Notes: generated from the letters alone by a model not told the origin. Shown: positions 27,753 to 39,187, counted from the stretch's first letter. The stretch: DNA of 64,000 nucleotides from Liolophura sinensis (GCF_032854445.1 NC_088300.1:71338984-71402983); one strand, 5' to 3'. Translations and numbers: made by a program.

Positions 27753-28581
27753 TTGTGAGGATATTATCCAGTATTTCAAAAAGTACAACCAAGAGAGAAA
27801 ATTCTTAGCTTTCAAAAGCCACATGTTACACTTCAGGCCATGACTGACAGCTTGATCAAATGATGAATGGGTGTATGACGTGTGCATGGCTATGTGGTGA
27901 ATGTAGACAGCAGGGTCCATTATTGTTCAGGTTCATAAATCATATCTCCAAAACTGTAACCCACTGGAACATCCACTTCTGCACTACGGCTGCTACATAC
28001 ACACGCATGCATTCCAGCTGCAACTTGCATGGACATACACATACATGTAGTCCGTACACACACTTATTCCACATACATATGTATTACAACTAAGAACTGC
28101 ATACATACTTCCAAGTTCTAGCGCTTTTACTCAACTCCGATCACCGTGTGTCAAAACATAACAGAGAATAGACAACAACAATGCATGATAATTTATTTGA
28201 TTTAGTCGGGAGTATGGACAATCGTGTCAAAGATGTACCTAATGCATCTTGTCAACATGTGTGTGCCATCGTCCCAAATAAAATCGGGCTGACATGCAGG
28301 GTCAAGAAGCTTGAAGTAAGCCAGGCACATCTGAAGCCCACTCGTTCTCAGGAACAGAGTGAAAGGAGACAAACAATTGGGTGTGGGGCTGAGCATTAAC
28401 CCGAAGTAAAGGCTGCTCCGAACCGAACCGACGCGACGGCGACCTGCAAAGCACACGTTTGAATATCTTTATTTTTTTAACAAGTTGCTTCAGTGATGTA
28501 CCGGTAAGGCTTAGCTGACAGGGCACCAGGTGAGAGGTAATGGGTAGGGTTAAGTTGTCAAAGTGCAAGATAGTGACTTAC

Positions 28582-28740
28582 CTATGCGGAACCAAACAGA
28601 AACTCTCCCCGGCTTTCGGATTTCTCTCTTGATCGTGGAAATCGAAGACACCGGCTAGGGTTCACAGTAGCTTCTTTACTGCGCCTGCGTGATGACCTCA
28701 AGGTGCTCGCTGAACTTTGAGGCGCCCAACGGACGGGGAG
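28582..28740 (-). promoter_or_regulatory. Candidate non-coding first exon and promoter region of the minus-strand gene
   Basis: On the minus strand, CGCATAG is followed at 28581 by the strong donor GTAAGTCAC. The preceding 160 bases are GC- and CpG-rich (CGGACGGGG, GCGCCTGCGTG, GGCGCCC on the plus strand), unlike the flanking intron. The known start-codon exon begins with an acceptor, so a split 5'UTR is required and this is the best candidate. No TATA box was recognised, and the right boundary is a guess. Confidence 0.5.
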
Positions 28741-29266
28741 ATGAACACATTTCTTTGCTGTGGCCAACTCAATCAACTACGATGTTTTGGAGTTCGAATC
28801 CAGTTGTTGCAGTAGCATTTTTTTCTAAATTTTTTGGTAGAAAACTGAAATGCAGTCATGTATGTAACAACTAACACTTCGTCTTACTTTGAGATTTGCA
28901 TAGGTTTGTACACATTCGGATTCCATTGCTCACGATGAAGACTGGAAAAAAATTAGCACCAGTGAGATTGGAGAATACATCTCAGATCTCATATTTTTTT
29001 AAAAGAAGTTAAGTATGTCTCTATCACATGTGTTCATTTGGTTGATATGTCTCCTGACATTGTGTCTGCTAAAATACCATTCCATTTACATATAGTGGTA
29101 CCTAACTCACTGAAGGAGCTGAGTTTAATCAGAGAGACCAGATGGAAGTATGAGTGAGTCCTCGAAGCTTGGGAGAGGCCCAGGTTTTAATTGGGCAGGG
29201 GGGGGGGGATAGGAGGACTCCTTTACACAATTCAGTTAGCAATGGTTCATGGAGCAGGTTATATAA

Positions 29267-29618
29267 GTGGGTGAGTGAGTGCTTGGGGTTTAACCTCGTA
29301 CTTAACAATTTTTCAGTCATATGACAATGAAGGAATCCTTAGTGTGCATGCGATGTGCCTCCTTCTTGCAGGACGGATTTCCACCGCTCTTTTATCTTGT
29401 GCTGTTTCACTGAAACGACTTACTAAAGGCAAGTAAGCCACACCATCCAAGGCCATTATACTGACTCGGGTCATCCAGTCGTTGCACTATCCCCTTCATG
29501 CTGAACGCCAAGCGAGGAAGTTACAACTTCCTCTTTTAAGGTCTTAGGTGTGACTCGACCCAGGATTAACCCTGGATCTACCGCTCCCAAAGCAGACGCT
29601 CTACCAACTGTGTTATCT
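29267..29618 (-). mobile_element. SINE family 2, near full length, with 10-bp target-site duplication
   Basis: GGTTATATAA flanks the element at 29257-29266 and 29619-29628. On the minus strand the head is tRNA-like: ACACAGTTGGTAGAGCGTC (A box) and CCAGGGTTAATCCTGG (B-box region). The tail, read on the plus strand, is GTGAGTGAGTGCTTGGGG with TTTAACCTCGTACTTAAC and AATTTTTCAGTCATATGAC. The length is about 350 bp. The duplication supports insertion by retroposition. Confidence 0.88.
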
Positions 29619-30808
29619 GGTTATATAAATTCAGCTTTTTTTTAGAGACAAAAATCACAACTCTAGATCAACTCCAGATCTATGCATGTATCAGAAGTCA
29701 ATGACTTTTGGATGATCGATTGATGGCGCTGTCTCCTGGCCCCTTCAGACTCTTTCAAGTATTGGTATACAGCATAAGTATATGATACATACTATGTTAT
29801 ACAGACACTTTAAAAATGGCATTTGTTTGATACAACAGTTGCGGACCATTGCCAAAGCTATAGATTCCGACTCGCTCTAGTTTAAGATGTGCGATGCATG
29901 TGTGAGTTACGCGGAGAGATGCAGTGCGAATATCCGCCAACAACTTTAATCACCCACACTGAAGTGAAGGCTTCTTGAGTGAGATGTAAACCTAAATTAA
30001 TTAGGTTGAAGCCCCCACCCCATCACACCACCCCCACAAAAAATTCTAACGGCAAAATATATCGGATGTCTTTTAAGAAGGAACTTGTTGGAATCATCGG
30101 GATGTTGGTGTAATACAACTAGACCTGTAGGCCCTACATATAAGATCCAGTGAAAGTTTTCTGACCGAACAGAGCACACAGTTAAGCCGTTTGAGGATGA
30201 ATGCAGATAGTCGTTTGAACGAACCAGCTCACTTTCTCCCAAACGCATTTTAATTAACTTTTTAAACATCCCCAGCAGTCGTAAAATGCTTCTTCTTTTT
30301 TCAGAAAAGCCTAGCTGTAATCGATGTGGCTTTAAAGGGTTTTGGGCCATAGGCCTAATCCCTGTTTCACTGTTTGCTTGAAGAAAAGTTAATTTATGTG
30401 AAGTCATTTTTTGCTTAGAACTCCCATTTATGACCGTGTTGTAGTCAGCATTTGTCCCAAATGTTTCATTCCAAGATATGTACGAACATGATTTGTAATG
30501 TAATTTCTTTGTATCCGTTTACCCGAGGGTGTGCGAACGTGCGCTTAAAAATGAATGGCACAGCAGGGGGGATAAGGAGATATCGAACCTACCGATGCAT
30601 TAGTCGATTGAGTTGTTCCCCTTGAATTTTTGGCCTCGCGAGATTTTAATTAGCACTCTATACCAGAACGAACAGGTCAGAGCTCAGATGCTCGAACTGC
30701 CACAGAATTGCAGATGAGAGAACAAAGAATACCACTAAGAATACGAAGGTACGACGGCTTAAATGATAAAAACAAAAAAAGAGAAATGAATGATACCACA
30801 TCATCATG

Positions 30809-31345
30809 TGTGTATATAGCCTATGTATCCACTAAAAATTAAAGCTCTACGTGAAAAACCGATGGGTTTGTAGCCAGGACGTGAAAACACGCCTGTTTAT
30901 ATAGTATATATAAGGAAAATGGCGATCTGGTTACCATGACAACCGTAGAGCTGACACAACGTCATCTGTATAGGGGCCTCCGTGGCTCAGTTGGTTAGCG
31001 CGCTAGCGCAGTGTAATGACCCAGGAGCCTATCACCAATGCAGTCGCTTTGAGTTCAAGTCCAGCTTATGCTGGCTTCCTCTCCGGTCATAAGTGGGAGG
31101 GCCTGCCAGGAACCTGATGGTCGTGGATTTCCCCCTGGCTTTCTGCTCGGTTTCCTCCCACCACAATGCTGGCCGCCGTGAAATATTCTTGAGAACGGCG
31201 TAAAACACCAATCAAATCAAATAACAAAATCATCTGTGTATATGTATCCAGCAAAAATTAAAGCTCTACGCAAAAGGCAGTTGAAGTTATAGCCCGAATA
31301 CGAAATCATATCTATTTTTATTGTATATGTAGGGAAAATGGCAAA
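30809..31345. repeat. Pair of diverged direct repeats (about 115 bp each) flanking a SINE
   Basis: 30809-30930 and 31231-31345 share TGTGTATAT, GTATCCA.CAAAAATTAA, AGCTCTACG and GGGAAAATGGC-like blocks in the same order. The family 1 SINE lies between them. The repeats probably predate it. Confidence 0.6.
30973..31222 (+). mobile_element. SINE family 1, near full length
   Basis: The head GGGGCCTCCGTGGCTCAG and TTGGTTAGCGCGCTAGCGC carries an A box. GAGTTCAAGTCCAGC is the B-box-like segment. The body matches the 42439-42701 copy in reverse, ending AATATTCTTGAGAACGGCG and TAAAACACCAATCAAATC. Short direct repeats flank it: TCATCTGTA (30962-30970) and TCATCTGTGTA (31230-31240). Confidence 0.88.
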
Positions 31346-32657
31346 CTTAAGTTAATTTTATATTGGTAGTATTGACCATAAAGTTTGGTCACAAAAGTTA
31401 CCAACATTTTTGTGGTCCACCAATACTACTGACCAAAAGAAGTCATGGTCAAATGTGGAGGTGGCCAGCTTTTTTATGATCGTAGCCCTTTCACCACATA
31501 TTTTTTCTTGATTCCCTCAACCAGTTAGTGGGCAACTAACAAAATTTGAGCGACCAAGCTCTTCGGGAGGAACTTGTCTAAAGTATGTATACCTTCTACC
31601 TTTCGTTAAAGCAGATCCTCTGTGCTGCGCCTTCCAAACTGCAGATAGATGAGCTGATGTCCTCTGATTCCATTCCGATTAAACGTCAAAACGTCAAAAG
31701 GTCAAAACGGGAGAAAATGGGCAGAATTTGGTGATTAAACATCAGAAAATCTACTCGACTACGATCGAGCCACCCTTGACCTTATGACGTCACATGGGTA
31801 CATTTAATGCAGACACCTGAGCCTTCGCTATATGTGTGCACCACAGATAAGAGAACAGGAGACAATCGCTATAATTTTAAAGCTAATTTCGAGATCCAAA
31901 ACCGTAAAGCAGGATACTGTCAGGGTACATACATGGCCTAAAAATGCCACAAGCTGAGAAAATGTGGACCAGATCTCATTAAAAACGCTCTTTGATTTAC
32001 GGGGTACTCGATCGAAGGCATATGAGCCATACATTCGGAAATAAAAGGCTGATGGACGTGCCTTATAATATCCCCTCACACATTTTTTTTCTGGATCCCG
32101 TCAACACATTGCTACAGGTTCCGTTAACATATTTCCCCAAGTTCCGTTAACACATTCCCACACATTCTTCAAATGCATAAAATGCCTCAAATGTTAAATG
32201 CTGTAAATTATCCCATCAACAACGTTTTAAAATGTTACGGCGTGTGAAGATTGTTTTTGCAAGACTTTTTTAACACACAATGTAAAATGCATCATAAAGA
32301 CCAGAAAACAACACGTAAAAGATAAAAAAAATGTGACATCAAGATACATGCAATTTTATAGATCACAAAAATTGCGATAGCATTTTAAAAAGTGTTAAAA
32401 TTATAAATGCTTTCCATGTCCCCTACTGCTGAGATTTTACAGATGTAACATTATATGTTACAATTATAAATGGCTTATCGGTTTTATGAATGGCTTATAA
32501 GCTTGTTTCTACTGAGTCAATGTTAAATCACCACAGGACCATGCAAGTAATGGTAAGCAGTTGTTCACATACGATTGGTCGAGCATATTTTAAATCTCGA
32601 GTCCAGCTGAACCACGTGATAAAAGGCAGCAAAGCCTTGTTTTTGCTTGCATGAAGC

Positions 32658-32826
32658 TTTATTTTTATTTATTCATTTGTTTGGTGTTTTACGCCGTACT
32701 CAGAAATATTTCACTTATACTACGGCGGCCAGCATTATGGCGGGAGGAAACCGGGCAGAATCCGAGGGAAACCCACGACCATCAGCAGGTTGCAGGCAAA
32801 CCTTCCGACGTACCGTCAGAGAGGAA
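32658..32826 (-). mobile_element. SINE family 1, 5'-truncated
   Basis: The sequence runs from a TTTATTTATTCATTTG tail through GGTGTTTTACGCCGTACTCA and GGGAGGAAACCGGGCAGAA to a CAGCAGGTTGC block, and stops before the tRNA-like head. Confidence 0.85.
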
Positions 32827-33597
32827 GCAATCCACCTCGGCCACGGAAGCCCCAAGAAGCTTTATAAGCATTCCCGTTCTCGGCTTTTGCTCTCACTGAC
32901 TCTCGCATATAGGAGTTTGTCAGGTACCTTTGCGAATGCGCAATGGCTGACCCCAGGAACTCCAGTTTCGTCCAAATACAAACCTGACTGATTTCGGATA
33001 AGTGAACAATATATAGTATGGTTTTAAACACCAGTGAAATATAAGTGAATAAATCCTTTTTTTATATATAATGTGGTATATTTGTATGTATCCTGGGTAA
33101 CACGACAGGGCATTCTCGTGTAACTTGAGCTAACACTTTTGTCCTGTAAGACTCCTCAATATATTACGCCATTCGTTTTTTTCTCCCTGAGCACTCGTCC
33201 AATCGACCTCGATATTTGTATACACACTGAGGGTTAATATCTTTGGGTGCTGGGAACGGGGGTATGTAGATTACCCTGCTCTCACCCTCTGTATGGGCCT
33301 TGGTGACAAAAAGTTATCGACGGTGCCCGTGGGGCTGTTTACCCAGTCGTAACCCCAATCGACGTCAAAAGACCAAAACGCTTACGACGTAATTCCAACC
33401 AAACTTGCCTGTTTTGATCCAATTGTCTCCCCTATTCGAATAAAGAGCCCAGTGATAATCTTCAATATTGATTTTTCGACAAATGAAACACTAATCCTAA
33501 ATTTCAACAAGTTTATAATTTCTCTTGGAAGTAAAACAGCACTTAAATTAACTCGAATATGAATGTAAAACACGTCAGCTTGGAGACAGATAGACAA

Positions 33598-33795
33598 TGA
33601 AACCTAGGATAATGCGTAATCGAATCTAGAATAATGCGTAAGCGAAACCTAGGATAATGCGTAAACGAAATCTAGAATAATGCGTGAACAAAACATAGGA
33701 TAATGCGTATACGAAACCTAGGATCATGCGTAAACGAAACCTAGGATAATTCGTTAACCAAACCTAGGATAATGCGAAAACAAAATCTAGGGAAT
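33598..33795. repeat. Short-unit tandem array, about 23 bp, 8-9 copies
   Basis: Units of the form GAAACCTAGGATAATGCGTA plus AAC alternate with GAATCTAGAATAATGCGTAA-type variants (CCTAGG versus TCTAGA cores). Measured spacings are 22-23 bp. It ends about 195 bp before the first receptor pseudogene. Confidence 0.9.
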
Positions 33796-33900
33796 CTGTT
33801 GTTAGAAGGATATCCGGACATTTACAGCTTAGGTCCTTTCAAGGCTGAGAAACACATTATGGACGTCTTGATTACAGTCCAACAATTGTACCATGGGATA

Positions 33901-33936
33901 CCAATCAGTTAATGACATGGTGCTAGCTTATAAAAG
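33901..33936 (+). promoter_or_regulatory. CCAAT and TATA motifs upstream of receptor pseudogene 1
   Basis: CCAAT at 33901-33905 and TTATAAAAG at 33928-33936 stand 85 and 54 bases before the ATG at 33990. That spacing fits a core promoter. I see no equally good TATA box in front of the intact paralog. Confidence 0.4.
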
Positions 33937-33989
33937 ACGGGAGCACAACGTTGAGTAAAGGTTGAACATCATACTCTATCACAACAGAC

Positions 33990-34952
33990 ATGGAATCCTT
34001 TTCCTCTGAAGTCCTGAACGGATCTGCAAGCAATGACACCGATTTCAATTCAACAAGTGATGTTCTAGCGGACGAAGACACGGTGTTCGAACTTTTGACA
34101 GGCTTCACTGCTGTTATAAGGCTGGTCAGGATTCCTGGAAATCTCCTAGTCATTGCTCCAGTCATCATGAGCAAATAGCTAAGAAGCGCCCCAAATTTCT
34201 CGTCTTAAGTCTGAATGACTTTCTATTTTTAAGTATACCTGTTCCTGTTTACACGTATACAGACTTTACCGGACATCCACCAGCCTCGGAGGCCTGCTGG
34301 GCCATTGGCTTCATCACGAACTGGCCTCTGGAATCGTCGGTGCTCAGTTCAGGTGCTTTTGCCATCAACAGGAATATAGCTATTGTTCCGAAGAGCAAAT
34401 ACCACCAGATGAGTGATAATCCTGATGTTGCTATTACATGTACCTGCGTTATTATAGTGCCACTCTTGATTTCACCACCGACATTTTTTGACGCATCATT
34501 GAGAAATTTCGGGTGCGAATCAAGGGCTAGAAATGAAGGATGGTATTCTAAGACCTAGCCCAAGACCTCGGTCCAAGGGTGCCTTAATTACATATACTGA
34601 TACGCGGGAACTGCTGGCCACCCCTAACACCAAAATTCAAAGATCACAGCCGACATCCTTGGCTATCTAAGACCTATTTGTATAGGTTTTGTTATCATTT
34701 TCTCTCTGATTTTCATGACTGTTACATTCGGATTGTTCTTTACGTGATTGCAAGCAGGAAGAGAGTTGGCGTCATTGGCCAAACGACAACTTCGGCGCTG
34801 GTCGGCGCACGAGACTCTCTCTGATGTTAGCAATGGTGTACATCTTGTATCTTGTCACGACTTACCGTCACTTTTGATCAAGGCCGTTTCCTAGGCCGGA
34901 GTGTTTATGCCGGACTGTCTTCACGTAACGTCCTTTACATTGGCGTGGATGT
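33990..34952 (+). pseudogene. GPCR pseudogene 1 (rhodopsin-class, paralog of the 49.3-kb receptor)
   Basis: The ATG at 33990 opens a frame matching the intact receptor's N-terminus and TM1 (..VFELLTGF, then RIPGNLLVIAPVI). A GAG-to-TAG change stops it after 62 codons, in the first intracellular loop. Homology continues in shifted frames: CWAIGFITNW, AINRNIAIVPKSKYHQ (Arg-Asn-Ile where the intact gene has Arg-Tyr-Ile), and a TM5-TM6 part at about 34690-34880. There are further frame breaks, and a 119-bp insertion flanked by TCTAAGACCT (34547-34556, 34666-34675) interrupts the segment before TM5. Homology ends at about 34952 in TM7, where a 46-bp array begins. Clearly non-functional. Confidence 0.9.
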
Positions 34953-34955
34953 CTG

Positions 34956-35241
34956 GTGAACACTCAGTGATATATGTTATTGTAGTGGAATTGCCACGCG
35001 GGTGAACACCCAGTGATATATGTTATTGTAGTGGAGTTGCCACGCGGGTGAACACGCAGTGATATATGTTGTTGTAGTGGAATTACCACGCGGGTGAACA
35101 CGCAGTGATATATGTTATTGTAGTGGACTTACCACGCTGGTGAACACTCAGTGATATATGTTGTTGTAGTGGAATTGCCACGCTGGTGAACACGCAGTGA
35201 TATATGTTGTTGTAGTGGAATTGCCACGCGGGTGAACACCG
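34956..35241. repeat. Minisatellite, 46-bp unit, six copies, fused to the end of GPCR pseudogene 1
   Basis: Unit starts GTGAACACNCAGTGATATAT lie at 34956, 35002, 35048, 35094, 35140, 35186 and (partial) 35232. Each continues GTTGTTGTAGTGGAATTGCC and ACGCGG. The unit is related to the array of about 45 bp that follows the intact receptor at 50290. Confidence 0.93.
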
Positions 35242-35430
35242 CTTTAATGCCTAATGGTTAATAGAGCGTCCACCTTGAGGTTGGGAAACCTGGGATCAAA
35301 CCCGGGTCGGGTCATAGCAAAGACTTTAAAATGCCCCAAGAGGACACAGCACATGTATGAACACCTAATGACTCCTCGGCGTCATATAACTGAAAAATTG
35401 TTAAATACGACGTAAAACCCCAAGCATGCA
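35241..35430 (+). mobile_element. SINE family 2, short copy
   Basis: The tRNA-like head has TAATGGTTAATAGAGCGTCC (A box) and GGGATCAAACCCGGGTCGGG (B box). The tail ends AAAATTGTTAAATACGACGT and AAAACCCCAAGCATGC, the reverse complement of the CTTGGGGTTTAACGTCGTAC motif. It lies right at the end of the 46-bp array. Confidence 0.8.
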
Positions 35431-36059
35431 GGCATACATATACATGTATGTACAAAACGTAAACGATGTCTTGTCGTGCATGACAGGTTGTACATCACAC
35501 TGTTGACAGGTGTCTATTATTTGTAGCAAGAAGTCGCAATATAACCTGTCAATAATGTTACATTTAATAGGTTACGGTCATAATGCTGTTGATTCGGGGT
35601 TGAATATAAAAGTAATTGATATATAATATCACGTTTTGTAACGAAACCTAGAATTATAATTTATTACCAAATCATGGCAAAGCATTTTTAAATGGCCTTC
35701 CGTGAAAGGGGTATACGTAAACAAACTTCCCACCCTCCGTATACACAAATAAAAATTAGGATTTATGTCAGATCCGAACATACATGTAGGTTATTTCGAA
35801 GACATACTTTGCAGTAGTGATTGAAAACTGAGAGATGGGTCAATAGTAAAAAAGTTTACATAACCGAGCTCTATCTCAGTATTAATTAACTGTATCCACA
35901 TTTGACCAGTCATGTCAGACTTCGGTGTAAATAAGTCTGTTAAATATTTAAAATACGAAGTTATTAGACGTCTACCAACTGCCGCTCCGTCAGCCTACAA
36001 CTGATGGAGTTGGGAAGACAATTTGCTTTCTCGTTTGGACTCGAGAGAGTATTTACATC

Positions 36060-36155
36060 GTAAATTTATTCATTTATTTTATGTTTATTTGGTGGTTTAC
36101 GCCGTGCTCAAGAATATTCCATTTATACGGCGTCGGCCAGCACTACGGTGAGAGG
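36060..36155 (-). mobile_element. SINE family 1, 3' end fragment
   Basis: TTTATTTGGTGGTTTACGCC, GTGCTCAAGAATATTCCA and CGTCGGCCAGCACTACGGTG match the family 1 tail. The rest is absent. Confidence 0.75.
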
Positions 36156-36199
36156 AATACATTGTATTGGCATACGTATGTATAGTGTATACATGTATA

Positions 36200-36500
36200 G
36201 GTATGCTTGAAGTTTTACGTCGTACTTAGCAATTTTTCAGCCATGTGGCGACTAGGAGTAATTGGGTTTGTGTAAATAACTGTCTACCTGTGACAGGGCG
36301 AGTCCATGCCGCCAAAGTACTGTCACCACTGAAGTATCATGCCAAAGACACCAGACAAGACACCCAGTCACATTACACTGACAGCGGGCAATCCAGTCCT
36401 GTTTTCCGGTTCTAACCTCTTACTGCTGAGTGGCAAAAGAGGAAACTAAAAGCACCATTTTTAAAGTCTTTGTTATGACCCAACTCGGGATTGAATTGGT
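36200..36500 (-). mobile_element. SINE family 2, diverged copy
   Basis: It contains TTTTACGTCGTACTTAGC and AATTTTTCAGCCATGTGGCG (tail). The body follows with CAGTCACATTACACTGACAG, CTAACCTCTTACTGCTGAG and ACCATTTTTAAAGTCT, running into a GACCCAACTCGGGATTGAAT stretch in the head region. Confidence 0.75.
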
Positions 36501-36830
36501 ACGGCCCAACTTGGGCTTAAATTGGTATGGCCCAACTTGGGGAAGTGGTACGACCCAACTCGGGTTTGTATTGGTATGACCCAACTTGGGTTTGAATTAG
36601 TATCACTCGGGTTTGATTTGGAGTAAGGTTGAATAAATTTACATATATTTATGTAAATATATTTGTAGCTATATTAACGTATTTGAATTTTTATGACCTA
36701 ACTCGGGCTTGAATTGTTATGACCCAACTTGGGTTTGAATTAGTATCACTCGGGTTTGATTTGGAGTAAGGTTGAATAAATTTACATATATTTATGTAAA
36801 TATATTTGTAGCTGTATTAACGTATTATTT
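36480..36830. repeat. Tandem duplication built on a SINE end (GACCCAACTCGGGTTTGAAT units)
   Basis: Several TATGACCCAACTCGGGTTTG-like units follow the family 2 SINE. A block of about 115 bp starting TGACCCAACTTGGG at 36577 and ending TATTAACGTAT is repeated 143 bp later, from 36720. Confidence 0.85.
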
Positions 36831-37539
36831 TTTTTTCAGTATGTATTCTTATTATGTTTCTGTATGTACTGTTGAGCAATGTAACATATTTTAATTATTT
36901 CAGTACTTTTTAATTGACTCGGCTGATTTGATCAGTAGCCAGCATTCCGTGAGCTTACATTTTAGAGATGTTTATACCAGATGTTCAGGCAATCGTAGCA
37001 CACAGAAACAACACAGAAATGTGTTACTCCAACTCAAACATATGTTAAAGGCAAAGACCACTCTAAAATGAAGTATATACCAGATGAAAGGCCTTTAAAA
37101 ACTGTCCAGAAAAATAGTTGGATTTACTTTTTTGGAATCTTTCTAAGCCAGTAAACTTGTGTGTAAAGATGAGATTCTTTCGTGGTCTATTGTGACCCAG
37201 AAGGTATCAATTACGTCACATCTATACTTTTTGGTTGAAATAATTTGTCTCTACATCAAATCAGCGAGTGTATTCATAGATCTACGTGTACATGTATTTT
37301 GAATGATGGAATGTAGCAGTCTAATGTGTGTTACGTGGCAAAAACATTTTGTGACGTCACTGGTCCCATCGTGGTCAGAAAAGGCCACCATAGAATAAAA
37401 TATTCAAATGCGATTTACTAGGTTAAACAAAATGCAATAAAATAAACCCGATTATATTTTCCTGGAGAGTTTTTAATGGTCTATCATCTGATGCTTCGTT
37501 TTAATGTTTTCTTTGCCTTTAAATAAATATGAGGTTCAT

Positions 37540-37780
37540 GTTTGTGTTAAAAAATAATAAACACAAACTTGTGTTGAATCAATTTGAGGTAAATTATGCA
37601 ATACAACAAAAACTTGTGTATTTTGTAACAAGCTTTGTGTAAAACATCCAACACGTCTTGAGTTCGGCTCTTTCAACACAGAACCTTGTTTTAATTCAAC
37701 ACAAGTTAGAGTTGTTCAAATATCACTCAGACTTATTGGAAGTTCATACAACACAAGTGTTTTTTTTTGTGTTTGTGTGC
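37540..37780. repeat. Region rich in ACACAAGTTGTGTT-type inverted words
   Basis: AACACAAACTTGTGTTGAAT, TTCAACACAAGTTAGAGTTG and ACAACACAAGTGTTTTTTTT face each other across about 200 bp, like a decayed MITE with self-complementary ends. Similar words occur near 53440-53470. No clear boundaries. Confidence 0.35.
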
Positions 37781-38944
37781 ACGAGCTTGGGCTACAACAC
37801 GGGACATGTACACTAGTATTTGAGGTATATCCGTACGACACTTGTTTCCTGTGCAGGACATATGTATAAATACATGTATTGCATTTAAAAATGATTTTAC
37901 CTATAAATCAAGAGATTCCCAAACTATGCATGTTAAGTATAATTTAAAGAGCTACTCCTTTACACAAGTCTGCTTTTTTGAAGAAGAGATAGACAATAAA
38001 AGTTGTGGCAAACTACATGGATTGGTGTGACACATTCTAACCATGCACTTTGCATGCTGGATGTCTATGCCTCCTTTGGACGTATTGAGGAATGGTGCGC
38101 ACATTTTTTGCATAGCAATTTTCTGATTACAGCCATATGATTACAGTGTGGTCCCCTTCGCAAAGTGATTCTCTTCACAAAAATTCAATCTTGTCTCCCT
38201 CGGAACTGAAGTACCTTTTACATGAACAAGAATGTGAATGTAAAACGTGCTTCAACTTCCAGATAGATGTCACCAGGAGTGCTGGAATCATACGAAACGG
38301 AATGGAATACAAAAGGGGTACGGAACGATTAAAGGCGAAGAAACTTTCTTCTGTCATTTTGAGTTAATACATGAGTCTTTTGGAACGACGTGATCCAGTC
38401 GACACGGAATTCCCTGTTGTTGTGGAGATATATGGTTACTGTTATATACTCCAGTCAACAAAGGAAATATTTTAAAAAATACATTTATGATCTTCCTTTT
38501 TAGATAGGATTACAATGACAAATACCGAGGTAGAATGATTTCGCTCCAACTTACGACGCTGTCTTGTATAGTGAAGCCTGTTGGAATTGGACCAGAATCA
38601 ATGGCAACTCTTAAAGAAGGCTTTGACCAAGATTTTTAACAGTGGTCAGAACTTCAGTGAGAAAACAGCTAGGCTTGGTTTTCAGCGGCCATGTTTGTTT
38701 TCCAGTTGATTGCAGTAATTCAAAGGCGCTTTGACCAATAGTCTTTGAAGAGCTTCAACAGTTGTCAGACTTTGGCGAGAGAACAGCTGGGAGTGGTTTT
38801 CAGTGGCTTTCATTTTTTGTTCTAGTCAGTTAACTTTGTTAATTCAAGAACGCTTTGCCCTACTGGCTTTAAACTATACGAAAGTAGTCAGACATTTGTG
38901 AGGACAGCTACGTTTGGTTTGATCCACGTACATAAAACAGTATG

Positions 38945-39187
38945 CGTGGGCGACCGTGGCCGAGGGAGTTTGCACACCAGCACGGCGCCAGGAGCCTCTC
39001 GCCAATCTGGTCGCTGTGAGCCCAGCTCATGCTGGCTTCCTCTCAGGCCGTACGTGAGAAAGTCTTCCAGCAACCTGTGGATGGTGATGGGTTCCCTCCG
39101 GGCTCTGCCTGGTTTTCTTCCACCATCATGCTGGCCGTCGTCGTATAAGTGAAATATTCTGAGGTACGGCGTAAATAAATAAATCAG
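38945..39187 (+). mobile_element. SINE family 1 copy with an altered head
   Basis: The body and tail match family 1: CATGCTGGCTTCCTCTC, CATCATGCTGGCCGTCGTCG and GTGAAATATTCTGAGGTACG followed by GCGTAAATAAATAAATC. The head reads GGGCGACCGTGGCCGAGGG rather than GGGCCTCCGTGGCTCAGTTG, so it is a variant subfamily or strongly mutated. Partly matching CAGTATGCG and CAGTATATGCG flank it. Confidence 0.8.

Larger units (their letters stand above)
5764..28581 (-). other. Very long intron 1 (about 22.8 kb) of the KY/hillarin-like gene
   Basis: This is inferred from the acceptor at 5764-5765 and a GTAAGT donor on the minus strand at 28581-28576. It contains no exon I can firmly support. The contents include ACATGTAC repeats (6.1 kb), homopolymer C tracts, SINE fragments (13.9-14.4, 19.2-19.6 kb), a 52-bp minisatellite (17.7-18.8 kb), a degenerate 69-bp array (22.05-22.9 kb), a hairpin (20.6 kb) and TA microsatellites. 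CpG is rare: 6 counted in 16441-17040. The join of the distant first exon to this gene is inference and could be wrong if another promoter is used. Confidence 0.45.

Noticed and set aside
28202-28456. Minus-strand 84-codon frame next to the candidate first exon, preceded by a GCAG acceptor-like site
   Set aside because: It starts at GTG and shows no known family. It could be a second leader exon, but the evidence is too thin.
29997-30407. 136-codon minus-strand open frame
   Set aside because: No recognisable domain, no neighbouring splice signals, and single occurrence. Kept as chance.
30973-31045. Apparent tRNA gene
   Set aside because: A- and B-box-like segments are present, but acceptor pairing is poor and the sequence continues into a SINE body found elsewhere in the window.
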